Positions 1-8,561 of a stretch of DNA of 64,000 nt are shown one piece after another. Where the stretch lies: contig NZ_JACCFI010000001.1 in assembly GCF_013410355.1 (NCBI RefSeq), forward strand, positions 1,922,001 through 1,986,000, given 5' to 3'. Every line of letters begins with the position of its first letter. Positions within the stretch are counted from its first letter, which is position 1. Below the pieces are notes generated by a model. That model was not told the DNA's origin. It saw nothing but the letters and a program-made list of their open reading frames with translations, and made no database searches. A program made the translations under genes and the position numbers. This DNA is from Agromyces hippuratus. Lineage in GTDB: Bacteria > Actinomycetota > Actinomycetes > Actinomycetales > Microbacteriaceae.

Positions 1-209
1 TCCTCCTTCGCGAGCGTGAGGTCGACCCGGTTCTCACCGTCGACGATCTTCACGGCGGCGACCTTGCCGTCGTTGAGGAGGTCGAGGCCCTCTTGCGTCG
101 ACACCTCTTTGAAACCCGATGCGGTGATGAGGCTCGACCCGATCCACACGGCGACGATCGCGAGCAGAATGTAGATGATCGGCCCGCGCAGGATCTTCTT
201 GATGTTCAT
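1..209 (-). CDS. ftsH: ATP-dependent zinc metalloprotease FtsH, N-terminal part (runs off the left edge)
   Basis: Only the first 69 residues are in the window. They read MNIKKILRGPIIYILLAIVA and continue through one membrane helix (about residues 9-27) into a periplasmic-type stretch with STQEGLDLLNDGKV and VDGENRVDLTLAKE, the usual N-terminus of actinobacterial FtsH. FtsH is a membrane-anchored AAA+ protease that degrades misfolded membrane proteins and some regulators; its AAA and zinc domains lie beyond the edge. A possible -10 TAGCCT sits 9 nt before the ATG. The upstream order tilS-hpt-(two extra genes)-ftsH fits the common tilS-hpt-ftsH arrangement and supports the call. Confidence 0.9.
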   Translation of the reverse strand, partial: MNIKKILRGPIIYILLAIVAVWIGSSLITASGFKEVSTQEGLDLLNDGKVAAVKIVDGENRVDLTLAKE

Positions 210-298
210 GGTGCTCACAGGCTACATTGCGGTTGCCGAATGGCGGCCGAGTGTTCGCTGTGGGCTATTCGCGGTGTCGACCGGCGACCGCCCGCGAC

Positions 299-1015
299 TC
301 ACTGAGCGGATGCCGCGCGGCGGGTGTCGCGCATTCCGAGCATGTACGGCAGCCCCGGGCCCACCGCGGCGAACGTCTGCCCGATGCGCTTCGGCCACGA
401 GGGCGACGGCAGCGGCTCGGGCGTCTCGTCGAGATCGCCCACGTCGACGAAGTACGCGCGCACGGTGCCGAAGCCCTCGAGTTCGGGCGACACCTCGCGC
501 ATGGGAGCCGTCACCGAATCATGACCGGTGCGGTAGAGCTCCTCGGAGAGCAGCACGTATTCGGGGATGTCGACGGGGTTCTTCAGCATGCGGTGCACCT
601 GGATGACATCGATGCCCACGAGCTTGATGCGAGCGCGGATGGTCTGGATGGCGACGTCGCCGACGTGCGCCACGAACTTCAGCTTGAGGTCGGCGGCACC
701 CTTGCATCCCTTGCAGGGGCACAGATTCGCGGTGACGTACCGGCGTTCGAGGTGGAAGGCGCGGTGCATGGCGACCGCGGCGTCGAGGATCTCGGGGATC
801 GAGGCATCCGATTCGCCCTCGTCGACCTGCAGCGAGAGGAAGGCGGCATCGCCCTCGATCTCGATGAGATCGAATCCGGGAGCTGCGTCGATCATGCGCT
901 CGAGCATGCGGCCGGTGTTGACCTCGGCGTGGGCGAGACTCATTCGATGGGAGCTCATGTAGTCGGTGTAGCCACCGATGTCGGCGATCAGCAGCACGGC
1001 ACGGCCGGAGTCCAT
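299..1015 (-). CDS. DUF2652 protein, class III nucleotidyl cyclase-like
   Basis: A 238-residue soluble protein of the DUF2652 type that looks like a single class III cyclase homology domain. LLIADIGGYTDYM (about residues 8-20) matches the first metal-binding Asp motif of adenylyl cyclases, IEGDAAFL the second metal-Asp region, and VGIDVIQVHRML the GxxVNxAxRL helix. An unusual CPCKGC cysteine cluster interrupts the middle of the domain. No signal peptide or membrane helix is visible. It lies 56 bp downstream of an MFS carrier that ends in a cyclic-nucleotide-binding domain and upstream of ftsH, which suggests that a small nucleotide links the two. Whether it is a working cyclase or only a nucleotide binder cannot be told from sequence. 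Confidence 0.8.
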   Translation of the reverse strand: MDSGRAVLLIADIGGYTDYMSSHRMSLAHAEVNTGRMLERMIDAAPGFDLIEIEGDAAFLSLQVDEGESDASIPEILDAAVAMHRAFHLERRYVTANLCPCKGCKGAADLKLKFVAHVGDVAIQTIRARIKLVGIDVIQVHRMLKNPVDIPEYVLLSEELYRTGHDSVTAPMREVSPELEGFGTVRAYFVDVGDLDETPEPLPSPSWPKRIGQTFAAVGPGLPYMLGMRDTRRAASAQ

Positions 1016-1071
1016 GCCTCACGATCCCACCAAGGCGAGGACTTCTCAACACCCCTCTTCGGAGGGTGCCG

Positions 1072-2757
1072 TCACGAGGGCGGGTCGTCCGACCGTTCGT
1101 TCGGCGAGTAACGGTCGAGCTGGTCCGCGACGACGACCTCCGCCTCCTGGGCGCTCGCCGTGTAGCCGAGCACGACGGGCAGGAACCGGTCGGAGCCGAG
1201 CGCCCGCAGTGCGAGGGAGCTCCTCGCGACGACCGAAGCCGTGCGGCGGGTGCGCCGCAGCAGCGCGATCTCGCCGAACCCCTCCCCCGGACCGAGCGTC
1301 GCGACGACCCGGCCGTCGCCGACCACGTCGGCCTCGCCCGCCTCGATCACGTAGTAGCGGTCGCCGACGTCGCCCTGCGTGAACACGGCGGCACCCGCCG
1401 GCACTCCCACGGGCTCGAGGCCGCGAGCGAGCTGCTCGATCGAGGGCAGTGGCAACGTGCGGAACATCGGCACCCGCTGGAGCAGCCCGATGTCGTCGTC
1501 GAGCACGTCGACGGAGCGGTCCATGCCCCGGAGTCGCGGCAACGACGCGAGTGCGAGCACCGGGCACACGAGGCCGATCACGATGAGCGCGGTCTGCACG
1601 CCGAACCACTCGATCATCGTCGAGGCGACGATGGCGCCGATGCCGATGAAGACGGCGACGAGACTCTCGAGCACCCCGAAGACTCGGGCCAGCACCTCGT
1701 CGGGGGCCATGCGGGCGATGAGCGTGAACCCGGCGACGTCGACCAGTGCGTTGCCGACGCCGACGAAGGCGAGCAATCCGAGCGCCGGCGCCTCGAAGGG
1801 CGCGAGGCCGACGAGGGTGAAGGGCAGGCCCCAGAGCCCGACCCCGACGGCGAACCAGGCTCCCAGCCTGCCGGTGCCGACGAGCAGCGATGCCGCGAGC
1901 GACCCGAGCACGGCGCCGACGCCGACGGCGGTCATCAGGGCGCCGACGCCGGGCTCGCCGGTGCCGAGGAGCTCGATCGCGACGACGACCGAGAGCACCG
2001 TGAGCGCACCCCGTGTGAGCGCCTGTGCGGCGGCGAGCCCGATGATGAGCATCAGGTCGCGGTTCGCGGTGACCGCACGTACGCCCTCTGCCGCCTCCCT
2101 GGCGAGGTTCGGGCGCCTCGGCGCGGCCGGGCGCGGCGGGGCGTCGTACTTCAGTCGCGCGAGCAGGGCCGCTGCCCAGAACGACGCGGCCGCTGCCACG
2201 GCGAACACCACGTCGACCCCGGTGAACTGCAGCAGCACGGCCGCGAGCAGCGGGCCGACGAGCGTGGCAGCGGAGTCGAGCAGGCCCCGCACGACGTTCG
2301 CGCTCGCGAGCTCGTGGCCGGTGCGGCAGAGCGATGGGAGGAGGGCGGAGTGGGCAGGTCGGTAGAGCGTCGCGGCGATCGTCGACAGGATGGCGAGCGC
2401 GTAGATGACGGCCGGAGGCCCCGCCACGGCCGCGACCACGGCAGCAGCAGCCGTCGCGAGCCCGCGAACGATCGACACGAGCACGAGCACGCGCTCGCGG
2501 CGCCCCCGGTCGGCGATGGGCGAGAGCAGCGGGGCGAGGATCGCCGACGGCACCATGCGCAGGAGCCCCACGAGACCGAGCGCCGCGGCGCCGCCGTCAC
2601 GGTATGCGACGATGCCGAGCGCGACGGTGAAGGCCCACTCGGCGGTCCATGCGCCGAGGAAGCTCAGCTGGGCGCGCCGCAGGTTGGGATTGCGCCAGTT
2701 GCTCGTGAAGGCAGCGGCAGCGTCGCGCACCCTACTGCGGCGCCGGCCATCGCCCAT
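1072..2757 (-). CDS. MFS transporter with C-terminal cyclic-nucleotide-binding domain
   Basis: A 561-residue fusion. Residues about 25-410 are a 12-helix major facilitator domain of the MFS_3/enterobactin-exporter type, with loop motif SPIADRGRRERVL after helix 2. Residues about 430-545 form a cNMP-binding (Crp-like) domain with VFTQGDVGDRYYVIEAGEADVV and a phosphate-binding cassette GEGFGEIALLRRTRRTASV that keeps the key Glu and Arg. The predicted role is a membrane carrier gated by a bound cyclic nucleotide; the substrate is unknown. The ATG is preceded by TAGAGT and exactly 6 nt, indicating a leaderless transcript. The next gene encodes the DUF2652 cyclase-like protein. Both are inserted between hpt and ftsH, which are usually adjacent. 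Confidence 0.85.
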   Translation of the reverse strand: MGDGRRRSRVRDAAAAFTSNWRNPNLRRAQLSFLGAWTAEWAFTVALGIVAYRDGGAAALGLVGLLRMVPSAILAPLLSPIADRGRRERVLVLVSIVRGLATAAAAVVAAVAGPPAVIYALAILSTIAATLYRPAHSALLPSLCRTGHELASANVVRGLLDSAATLVGPLLAAVLLQFTGVDVVFAVAAAASFWAAALLARLKYDAPPRPAAPRRPNLAREAAEGVRAVTANRDLMLIIGLAAAQALTRGALTVLSVVVAIELLGTGEPGVGALMTAVGVGAVLGSLAASLLVGTGRLGAWFAVGVGLWGLPFTLVGLAPFEAPALGLLAFVGVGNALVDVAGFTLIARMAPDEVLARVFGVLESLVAVFIGIGAIVASTMIEWFGVQTALIVIGLVCPVLALASLPRLRGMDRSVDVLDDDIGLLQRVPMFRTLPLPSIEQLARGLEPVGVPAGAAVFTQGDVGDRYYVIEAGEADVVGDGRVVATLGPGEGFGEIALLRRTRRTASVVARSSLALRALGSDRFLPVVLGYTASAQEAEVVVADQLDRYSPNERSDDPPS

Positions 2758-2800
2758 GCGATGACTCTAGGGCCTCGCCCCCGTCACCGCGTGGGAAACT

Positions 2801-3352
<552 letters not shown>

Positions 3353-3440
3353 GGCTGCTCTCCTGGGTGGGGCGATCGGGGCACGTCGCCGTGGGTGCGC
3401 GGCGAACGGATGCAACGAGCCTACGCTGTCACTTCCTACG

Positions 3441-3489
3441 GGTTGAGCCTGTCGAAACCTGCAACCGGGCGGTTTCGACACGCTCAACC
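3441..3489. repeat. REP-like inverted repeat between tilS and hpt
   Basis: Arm GGTTGAGCCTGTCGAAACC (3441-3459) is matched by GGTTTCGACACGCTCAACC (3471-3489): 18 of 19 positions pair around an 11-bp loop. The core GAGCCTGTCGAA is the same as a shorter copy inside the helicase gene at 56129-56145, so this is a dispersed palindromic element rather than a simple terminator. It may also act as an intercistronic hairpin behind tilS. Confidence 0.75.
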
Positions 3490-3503
3490 AGCAGTCCCGG
3501 CGT

Positions 3504-4574
3504 TCAGTGGTCGTGGGGAAGGATCTCGGTCGACCCGGTCGTGCTCAGCACGACGTGCCGGCCCGCCCGGGTCGCGAGCACGCCGCCGGGCAGGTCGATC
3601 GGCCCCTGCCCGTGCCAGTCGGTCACGAGGCGGGCGACCTCGAGCGTCTGCGCCCGTGAGAGCGAGACGCCGAACTCGCTGCCGACGACATGCCGGATGA
3701 TGCGCTGGCGCAGCGCCGCCGGGTTCGCCGCGAGCGCGCCGACCGAGATCGCGATGCCCGCCTCCGCGGGCTCGCAGATCTCCTCGATGAACTCCTCGAT
3801 CTGCTCGGAGAACGCCGCCTCGTCTTCGCGGAGGTGCTCGGCCGTGCGTGCGAGCGCCTCGGCGATGCCCGGCCCGAGCTCGGTCTCGAGCACGGGCAGC
3901 ACGCGTTCGCGCACCCGCACCCTGGCGTAGGCGGGGTCGAGGTTGTGCGGGTCGTCCCACGGGGTGAGCCCGGCGTCGAGGCAGGCCTGGCGCGTGGTCG
4001 CCCGGCGGATGCCGAGCAGCGGGCGCGCGTTGCGACCGGCACGCGCGGGCATGCCCGAGAGGCTCGCGGCGCCCGAACCGCGGGCGAGACCGAGCAGCAC
4101 GGTCTCGGCCTGGTCGTCGAGCGTGTGGCCGAGCAGCACGAGGGCGGCACCGGTCTCGAGGGCTGCGGCGTCGAGCGCGGCATAGCGGGCATCGCGAGCG
4201 GATGCCTCGGGCCCGCCGGCGCTCGCCGGGCCCGCCGAGGCGACCTCGACGCGGCGCACGAGCACGGGGTCGAGTCCGAGCTCGCGCGCGGTCGCCGCCG
4301 CGGCCTCGGCGATGTCGGCCGATCCGGCCTGCAGCCCGTGGTCGACGACGACGGCTCCCGCGCGGCATCCGGCCCGAGGCGCCTCGAACGCCGCGGCTGC
4401 CGCGAGCGCGAGCGAGTCGGCGCCGCCCGAGAGGGCGACGAGCACGAGCGGGCTGGCGGTCGACTCGGCGCCCGCCGGAAGCACGCCGCGCACGGCCCGG
4501 CGCACGTCGGCGATCGGCGGGGTCAGTCGCGGGCGGCGGGGAGCCGCGGCATCCGTCTGCTGGTCAGGAGGCAT
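3504..4574 (-). CDS. tilS: tRNA(Ile)-lysidine synthetase
   Basis: 356 residues. SGGADS at about residues 49-54 is the PP-loop of N-type ATP pyrophosphatases, followed by VVVDHGLQAGS, LLGHTLDDQAET and a PWDDPHN signature typical of TilS. The enzyme converts cytidine-34 of tRNA-Ile(CAU) to lysidine so that it reads AUA. The C-terminal region is short, as usual in actinobacteria. A TTG one codon upstream is possible, but TAAGGT followed by 6 nt and this ATG looks like a leaderless promoter and favours the ATG. It is divergent from ppa and upstream of hpt. Confidence 0.92.
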   Translation of the reverse strand: MPPDQQTDAAAPRRPRLTPPIADVRRAVRGVLPAGAESTASPLVLVALSGGADSLALAAAAAFEAPRAGCRAGAVVVDHGLQAGSADIAEAAAATARELGLDPVLVRRVEVASAGPASAGGPEASARDARYAALDAAALETGAALVLLGHTLDDQAETVLLGLARGSGAASLSGMPARAGRNARPLLGIRRATTRQACLDAGLTPWDDPHNLDPAYARVRVRERVLPVLETELGPGIAEALARTAEHLREDEAAFSEQIEEFIEEICEPAEAGIAISVGALAANPAALRQRIIRHVVGSEFGVSLSRAQTLEVARLVTDWHGQGPIDLPGGVLATRAGRHVVLSTTGSTEILPHDH

Positions 4575-4669
4575 CAAGTAACCTTATTCCGCCGATCGCG
4601 CCCGATTCCGAACGGGTCGGCCCGCGGGCCAAGCTTCGAGAAGCGCCTTCCAACACAAGGAGAACCAGC

Positions 4670-5155
4670 ATGGGCGAGTACGCCGCCATCATCGAGATCC
4701 CCAAGGGGAGCCGCAACAAGTACGAGGTCGACCACGAGACCGGCCGGGTCTTCCTCGACCGCGTGCTCTACACGACGTTCGTCTACCCGACCGACTACGG
4801 CTTCTTCGAGAACACCCTCGGCGACGACGGCGACCCGCTGGACGTGCTCGTGCTGCTCGACTTCCCGCTCTTCCCGGGCGTGGGCGTCAAGGTCCGCCCC
4901 GTCGGCGTCTTCCACATGACCGACGACGGCGGCGGCGACGCCAAGGTCATCGCGGTGCCGGCCGGCGACCCGCGCTGGAACCACATCCAGGACGTGGACG
5001 ACATCCCCGAGTTCACGCGCAAGGAGATCGAGCACTTCTTCGAGCACTACAAGGACCTCGAGCCCGGCAAGTGGGTCAAGACCGAGGGCTGGGCGAACGC
5101 GGCCGAGGCCGAGTCGCTCATCCAGAAGGCGATCGAGGCGTTCCCCGGTCACTGA
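4670..5155 (+). CDS. ppa: inorganic pyrophosphatase (family I, soluble)
   Basis: 161 residues, the normal length for bacterial family I enzymes. Visible are IEIPKGSRNKYEVDHETG, YPTDYGFFENTLGDDGDPLDVLVL (metal-binding Asp cluster) and the later FEHYKDLEPGKWVKTEGW. It hydrolyses pyrophosphate and so pulls biosynthetic reactions forward. AAGGAGA at 4658-4664 fixes the start at MGEYAAI. It is divergent from tilS and is followed by a perfect 26-bp palindrome and a strong hairpin terminator. Confidence 0.97.
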   Translation: MGEYAAIIEIPKGSRNKYEVDHETGRVFLDRVLYTTFVYPTDYGFFENTLGDDGDPLDVLVLLDFPLFPGVGVKVRPVGVFHMTDDGGGDAKVIAVPAGDPRWNHIQDVDDIPEFTRKEIEHFFEHYKDLEPGKWVKTEGWANAAEAESLIQKAIEAFPGH

Positions 5156-5172
5156 GCCGGGCATGAACCGAG

Positions 5173-5198
5173 CGGATGTCGCGAGCTCGCGACATCCG
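5173..5198. repeat. perfect 26-bp palindrome containing CGGATGTCGCG
   Basis: The left half CGGATGTCGCGAG and the right half CTCGCGACATCCG are exact reverse complements with no loop. Related imperfect copies occur at 9208-9238 and 33659-33711, so this looks like a small family of intergenic hairpins built on the GGATGYC motif. It may assist termination behind ppa. Confidence 0.7.
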
Positions 5199-5203
5199 AT
5201 CGC

Positions 5204-5235
5204 AGAAGGGGCGGGCCTGTCGGCCCGCCCCTTCT
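5204..5235 (+). terminator. hairpin terminator between ppa and the NlpC/P60 gene
   Basis: Arms AGAAGGGGCGGGCC and GGCCCGCCCCTTCT form a perfect 14-bp GC-rich stem with a 4-nt loop just after ppa. It lies between convergent genes and can serve both strands. Confidence 0.85.
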
Positions 5236-5251
5236 CTGCGTCTCCGTGCGT

Positions 5252-6541
5252 TCAGCCGGCCGGGCGCGCCGCAGCCGACGGGCTGCCCCAGACCGGCCAC
5301 TCGCGCACGGGCTTGCCGTAGTCGGATGCCTCGAGGATGCGGCCTCCGCCGAGGTAGATGGCGACGTGGTAGTAGTCGCCGCCCGAGCCCCAGAAGAGCA
5401 GGTCGCCGCGCTGCACGTTGCCGAGCGAGACCGCCTTGCCGCGTGCCGCGAGCGTGTAGTACTGGTTCGTCGCCGAATGCGTGCCGATGCCGATGCCCGC
5501 TGCACCGTAGGCCGCACGCGTGAGCCCGGAGCAGTCCCAGGCATCGGGGCCGGCGCCGCCGAGCTCGTAGCGTTCGCCGAGCTGCTGGCTCGCGAACCAG
5601 ATCGCGGTCTCGACGGCACTCGCGTTCGGCGGAGCCGGGTCGGGGTTCGGTGCGGGTGTTCCGCCGCCGTTGCCGCCGCCGTTGCCACCGCCGCCATCGT
5701 TCCCGCCGCTCCCGCCCGACGGCGGCGCCGGTTCGGTCGGCCGACTCGCCTCGAGCGCCGCCTCGGCGGCCTCGCGCGCCTGACCCTCGACCCGCTCGCG
5801 CTCGAGTTCGGCGGTGGTGTCCTTCAGTGTCGCGAGCTGCGCGTAGAGCTCGGCCGAGCGCTGCTCCTGCGCGGTCACTGCTGCCATCGCGGACTCGGCC
5901 GCGGCGTTCGCCTCGTTCGCCTTCGTCTCGGCCAGCGCCGCGAGACGGGTGCGTTCCTCGGCGGCCTCCGCTGCCTGGGCCCGCAGCGCGTCGGCAGTGT
6001 TGCGGTCGGCGATCGCCTGCTCGTAGACGGCCTGCGACTGCTCGCCGAGCTTCGACGCCATGCCGAGCTGCTTCAGCAGCCCATCGGTGTTCTCGCCCGA
6101 GAACACGAGCTCTGAAGTCAAGTCGTTTCCGGCGGTCTTCGCGAGGTGGGCGGCGAGCAGGCCGGCCCGCATCTTGGAGATCTCGGCGACGGCGTCTGCC
6201 TCGTCGGCCTGCTGCGCGAGCGCGCTCTCGCGTTCGGCCGCCCGATCGCGCTGGTCGACGGCGATGCGATACGACTCGGCCGCCATCTGCGACGCCTGGA
6301 TCGCGGCATCCGCCACCTGCTGCAGACCTGCCAGCAGGTCGCCGACGCGGGCGATCTCGGCCTGCTTCGTGGCCTCGTTGGTCTTGGCCTGCTCGATCTC
6401 GCTCCACGACGGATAGTCGGGCTCGGCCATGGCGGGGCCGCCTCCGGCCACCACCGACGCGGTGACCGCGCCGACGGCGACGGCGGAGAAGACGGTCGCG
6501 GGCTTCACGCGCGACACCGGCCTGGTGCGGTTCTCAGCCAA
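5252..6541 (-). CDS. secreted coiled-coil NlpC/P60 peptidoglycan endopeptidase
   Basis: 429 residues: Sec-type signal (VFSAVAVGAVTASVVAGGGPAMA), a long Ala/Glu-rich coiled coil (about residues 50-260), a Pro/Gly linker and a C-terminal NlpC/P60 domain with the catalytic Cys in AWDCSGL and His in YYHVAIYLGG. Such RipA/RipC-like enzymes cut peptide stems during cell separation. The start is the TTG in TTGGCTGA, which overlaps the stop of the upstream M23 gene by 8 nt, so the two are translationally coupled. The mature protein begins DYPSWSEIEQAK, matching SYPTWDELQAAK of its neighbour. An upstream start inside the M23 gene is unlikely. Confidence 0.88.
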   Translation of the reverse strand: MAENRTRPVSRVKPATVFSAVAVGAVTASVVAGGGPAMAEPDYPSWSEIEQAKTNEATKQAEIARVGDLLAGLQQVADAAIQASQMAAESYRIAVDQRDRAAERESALAQQADEADAVAEISKMRAGLLAAHLAKTAGNDLTSELVFSGENTDGLLKQLGMASKLGEQSQAVYEQAIADRNTADALRAQAAEAAEERTRLAALAETKANEANAAAESAMAAVTAQEQRSAELYAQLATLKDTTAELERERVEGQAREAAEAALEASRPTEPAPPSGGSGGNDGGGGNGGGNGGGTPAPNPDPAPPNASAVETAIWFASQQLGERYELGGAGPDAWDCSGLTRAAYGAAGIGIGTHSATNQYYTLAARGKAVSLGNVQRGDLLFWGSGGDYYHVAIYLGGGRILEASDYGKPVREWPVWGSPSAAARPAG

Positions 6542-7868
6542 AGTAGACCCCCCGATCGGCCATGAACGGCTCCGGATCGATGCGGCTGCCGCCGCGGTAG
6601 ACCTCGAAGTGCAGGTGGCACCCCGTCGAGGCGCCCGTCGTGCCGCTCGAGGCGATGTTCTGCCCGGCATCGACCCACTCGCCCGAACCGACGAAGCGGC
6701 CGCCGTCGCGGATGTGGGCGTAGCCGGTCGAGATGCCGCCGCCGTGGTCGATCTGGATGAAGTTGCCGTAGGTGCCGGAGTAGCCCGAGAAGGTCACCAC
6801 CCCGCTGTTCGCGGCGTAGATCGGCGCGTCGCAGCCGGTGCCGAGGTCGACGGCGTAGTGGAACGAGCCGGAGCACCCGTCACCGGCGCAGATGGGCGAT
6901 CGGGGGCCGTAGTTGCCCGTGATGCCGCCCCACGCGGGCTTCGCCCATCCCGACGACGCCGGCGTTCCCGGCGTGCCGGCGCGCAGGGCCTCTTCGCGGC
7001 GCTTGCGCTCCTGCTCCTGCCGGATCCGCTCGCCCTCCTCGTAGGCGGCCGTGGTCTTCGCCTCGGCGTCCTTGAGGAATGCGAGCTGGGCGTCGAGCTC
7101 GACCTTCTTCGTCTGCGACTCGGCGAGGGCGGCCTCGGCGGCGGCCTGCGCCTCCTGCGCGGCGACGAGCGCCGCCTCGGCGGCGATGCGCAGCTTCTCG
7201 CGCTCGGCCTGCGCGACCTCGGCCTGATCGCTCAGCGCCTCCGCGGTGTTCTTCTTCTCCTGCGCACGGTCGTAGATGTTCGAGGTTCGCTCGACCATCT
7301 TCTCCATGCTGCCGAGCTTGGAGAGCAGTTCGTCGGTCGCCTTCGCGTCGCCCGCGTCGAGGAAGAGGTTGACCCCGACGTCGCCGCCGCCACCGGAACG
7401 GTAGAGCTGTGCCGCGACCTGGCCGGCGTTCGTCTCGGCCGACAGCGCCTCCGCGGCGGAGGCATCGGCCTGCGCCTGGATCTGCTCGGCCCGGAGCACG
7501 GCCTCGTCGTACTGCTGCTGTGCCACGAAGAGCTCGTCGGTGCGTCGCTCGGCCTCAGCGCGGGTGACCTGCACGTTCACCTCGAGCTCGGCGATGAGCG
7601 CGGTGATCTGCTCGACCGCGGCCGCGCCGGCCGCGGTGTCGGCCTTCGCCGCCTGCAGCTCGTCCCACGTGGGATAGCTCGCCGCGAACGCGGACTGCTG
7701 CGGTGCGACGACCGGACCGACGAGCGCCGCGGCGATGATCGCGACGACGGCGACGAGACGCTGCGTCGTGCGCCGGCGGCCGGAACTCCGCGCCGCCTGC
7801 GCTTCCGCGGGAACCGGGCTCGTTCGAACGCCGTCTGCGGGTGTTCGGTCTGTGGTGCGGTACATCAT
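6534..7868 (-). CDS. secreted coiled-coil M23 family peptidoglycan metallopeptidase
   Basis: 444 residues: signal peptide (LVAVVAIIAAALVGPVVAPQQSAFA), an Ala/Glu/Gln-rich coiled coil (about residues 60-290) and a lysostaphin-type M23 domain with HYAVDLG and CHLHFEV zinc ligands. It should cleave peptidoglycan cross-links, probably in daughter-cell separation, with the coiled coil as an autoinhibitory or partner-binding arm as in EnvC/RipC-like proteins. Two ATGs open the frame at 7868 and 7865, with GGACGGGGA directly upstream. It is co-transcribed with the NlpC/P60 gene. Confidence 0.88.
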   Translation of the reverse strand: MMYRTTDRTPADGVRTSPVPAEAQAARSSGRRRTTQRLVAVVAIIAAALVGPVVAPQQSAFAASYPTWDELQAAKADTAAGAAAVEQITALIAELEVNVQVTRAEAERRTDELFVAQQQYDEAVLRAEQIQAQADASAAEALSAETNAGQVAAQLYRSGGGGDVGVNLFLDAGDAKATDELLSKLGSMEKMVERTSNIYDRAQEKKNTAEALSDQAEVAQAEREKLRIAAEAALVAAQEAQAAAEAALAESQTKKVELDAQLAFLKDAEAKTTAAYEEGERIRQEQERKRREEALRAGTPGTPASSGWAKPAWGGITGNYGPRSPICAGDGCSGSFHYAVDLGTGCDAPIYAANSGVVTFSGYSGTYGNFIQIDHGGGISTGYAHIRDGGRFVGSGEWVDAGQNIASSGTTGASTGCHLHFEVYRGGSRIDPEPFMADRGVYFG

Positions 7869-8022
7869 TCCCCGTCCACGCGGGCTCGGGTCCCCGCGCT
7901 CCTGACTCTCGGTTCGGGCATCGGCAGCCCCACGATATGCGTGAGATCGGCGCTTTCCGGGCATTTCGAGGGCATGTCCGCGGATGCCTCGGGGCCGGCC
8001 ACGAGGCATTCGCGACCCTCGT

Positions 8023-8052
8023 TTTGCCATCTGCGCCGACTGCACGTATGCT
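8023..8052 (+). promoter_or_regulatory. probable promoter of tRNA-Glu
   Basis: TTTGCC (8023-8028) and TATGCT (8047-8052) are separated by 18 bp and end 36 bp before tRNA-Glu, consistent with a housekeeping sigma promoter. Confidence 0.5.
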
Positions 8053-8088
8053 TGGCTGTCGGCGGGCGTGACCCAGGTAACGCCCTCC

Positions 8089-8161
8089 GGCCCCATCGTT
8101 TAGTGGCCTAGGACACCGCCCTTTCACGGCGGCAGCACGGGTTCGAATCCCGTTGGGGTCA
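8089..8161 (+). tRNA. tRNA-Glu (anticodon UUC)
   Basis: Cloverleaf by eye: acceptor GGCCCCA pairs with TGGGGTC, the anticodon arm CCGCC/GGCGG has loop CTTTCAC giving anticodon TTC, and the T arm has GGTTCGAATCC. The discriminator base is A and CCA is not encoded. It is the first of three tRNA genes on the plus strand, each with its own signals rather than one tight operon. Confidence 0.97.
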
Positions 8162-8183
8162 CTGCACGACCAGCACGTATAAT
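8153..8183 (+). promoter_or_regulatory. probable promoter of tRNA-Asp
   Basis: A perfect TATAAT (8178-8183) lies 30 bp before tRNA-Asp. The best -35 candidate, TTGGGG (8153-8158), is inside the 3' end of tRNA-Glu with a long 19-bp spacer, so the -35 is uncertain while the -10 is clear. Confidence 0.55.
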
Positions 8184-8213
8184 TGAATAACTCGGTGCCG
8201 AAAGGCATCACGA

Positions 8214-8287
8214 GGCCCTGTAGCGCAGTTGGTTAGCGTGCCGCCCTGTCACGGCGGAGGTCGCGGGTTCAAGTCCCGTCAGGGTCG
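8214..8287 (+). tRNA. tRNA-Asp (anticodon GUC)
   Basis: Acceptor GGCCCTG pairs with CAGGGTC, the anticodon stem CCGCC/GGCGG has loop CTGTCAC (GTC), and the T arm contains GGTTCAAGTCC. The discriminator is G, the identity element expected for tRNA-Asp. CCA is not encoded. Confidence 0.97.
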
Positions 8288-8297
8288 CTCAGGCGAC

Positions 8298-8330
8298 AAG
8301 CCCTTTCCCTTACGAGAGAAGGGGCTTTCT
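8298..8330 (+). terminator. terminator after tRNA-Asp
   Basis: AAGCCCTTTC (8298-8307) pairs with GAAGGGGCTT (8318-8327) with one G-T pair, followed by a T-rich TCT. It separates tRNA-Asp from tRNA-Phe. Confidence 0.75.
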
Positions 8331-8358
8331 CCTTATTCGGGGCGGTTTTCCACCTCGA

Positions 8359-8431
8359 GGCTCTGTAGCTCAGTTGGTAGAGCGCACGACTGAAAATCGT
8401 GAGGTCACGGGATCGACGCCCGTCGGAGCCA
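8359..8431 (+). tRNA. tRNA-Phe (anticodon GAA)
   Basis: Acceptor GGCTCTG pairs with CGGAGCC, and the anticodon stem CACGA/TCGTG has loop CTGAAAA (GAA). The T stem ACGGG/CCCGT encloses the loop ATCGACG: position 54 is A instead of the nearly universal T, while T55, C56, G57 and A58 are kept. The discriminator is A and CCA is not encoded. Confidence 0.95.
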
Positions 8432-8446
8432 CAGTCTGAGAACGAG

Positions 8447-8472
8447 AAGGCCCCCGGTTCGCCGGGGGCCTT
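8447..8472 (+). terminator. terminator after tRNA-Phe
   Basis: Arms AAGGCCCCCGG (8447-8457) and CCGGGGGCCTT (8462-8472) form a perfect 11-bp stem capped by a stable TTCG tetraloop. Confidence 0.9.
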
Positions 8473-8561
8473 CGTCGTTTCCGCGGTGATCGGCGCACCG
8501 CCGCCCTGGCCCTGGCCCTCGATCGACCGACGCGCCCCATGCGAGAGATCGAAACCGGTTC

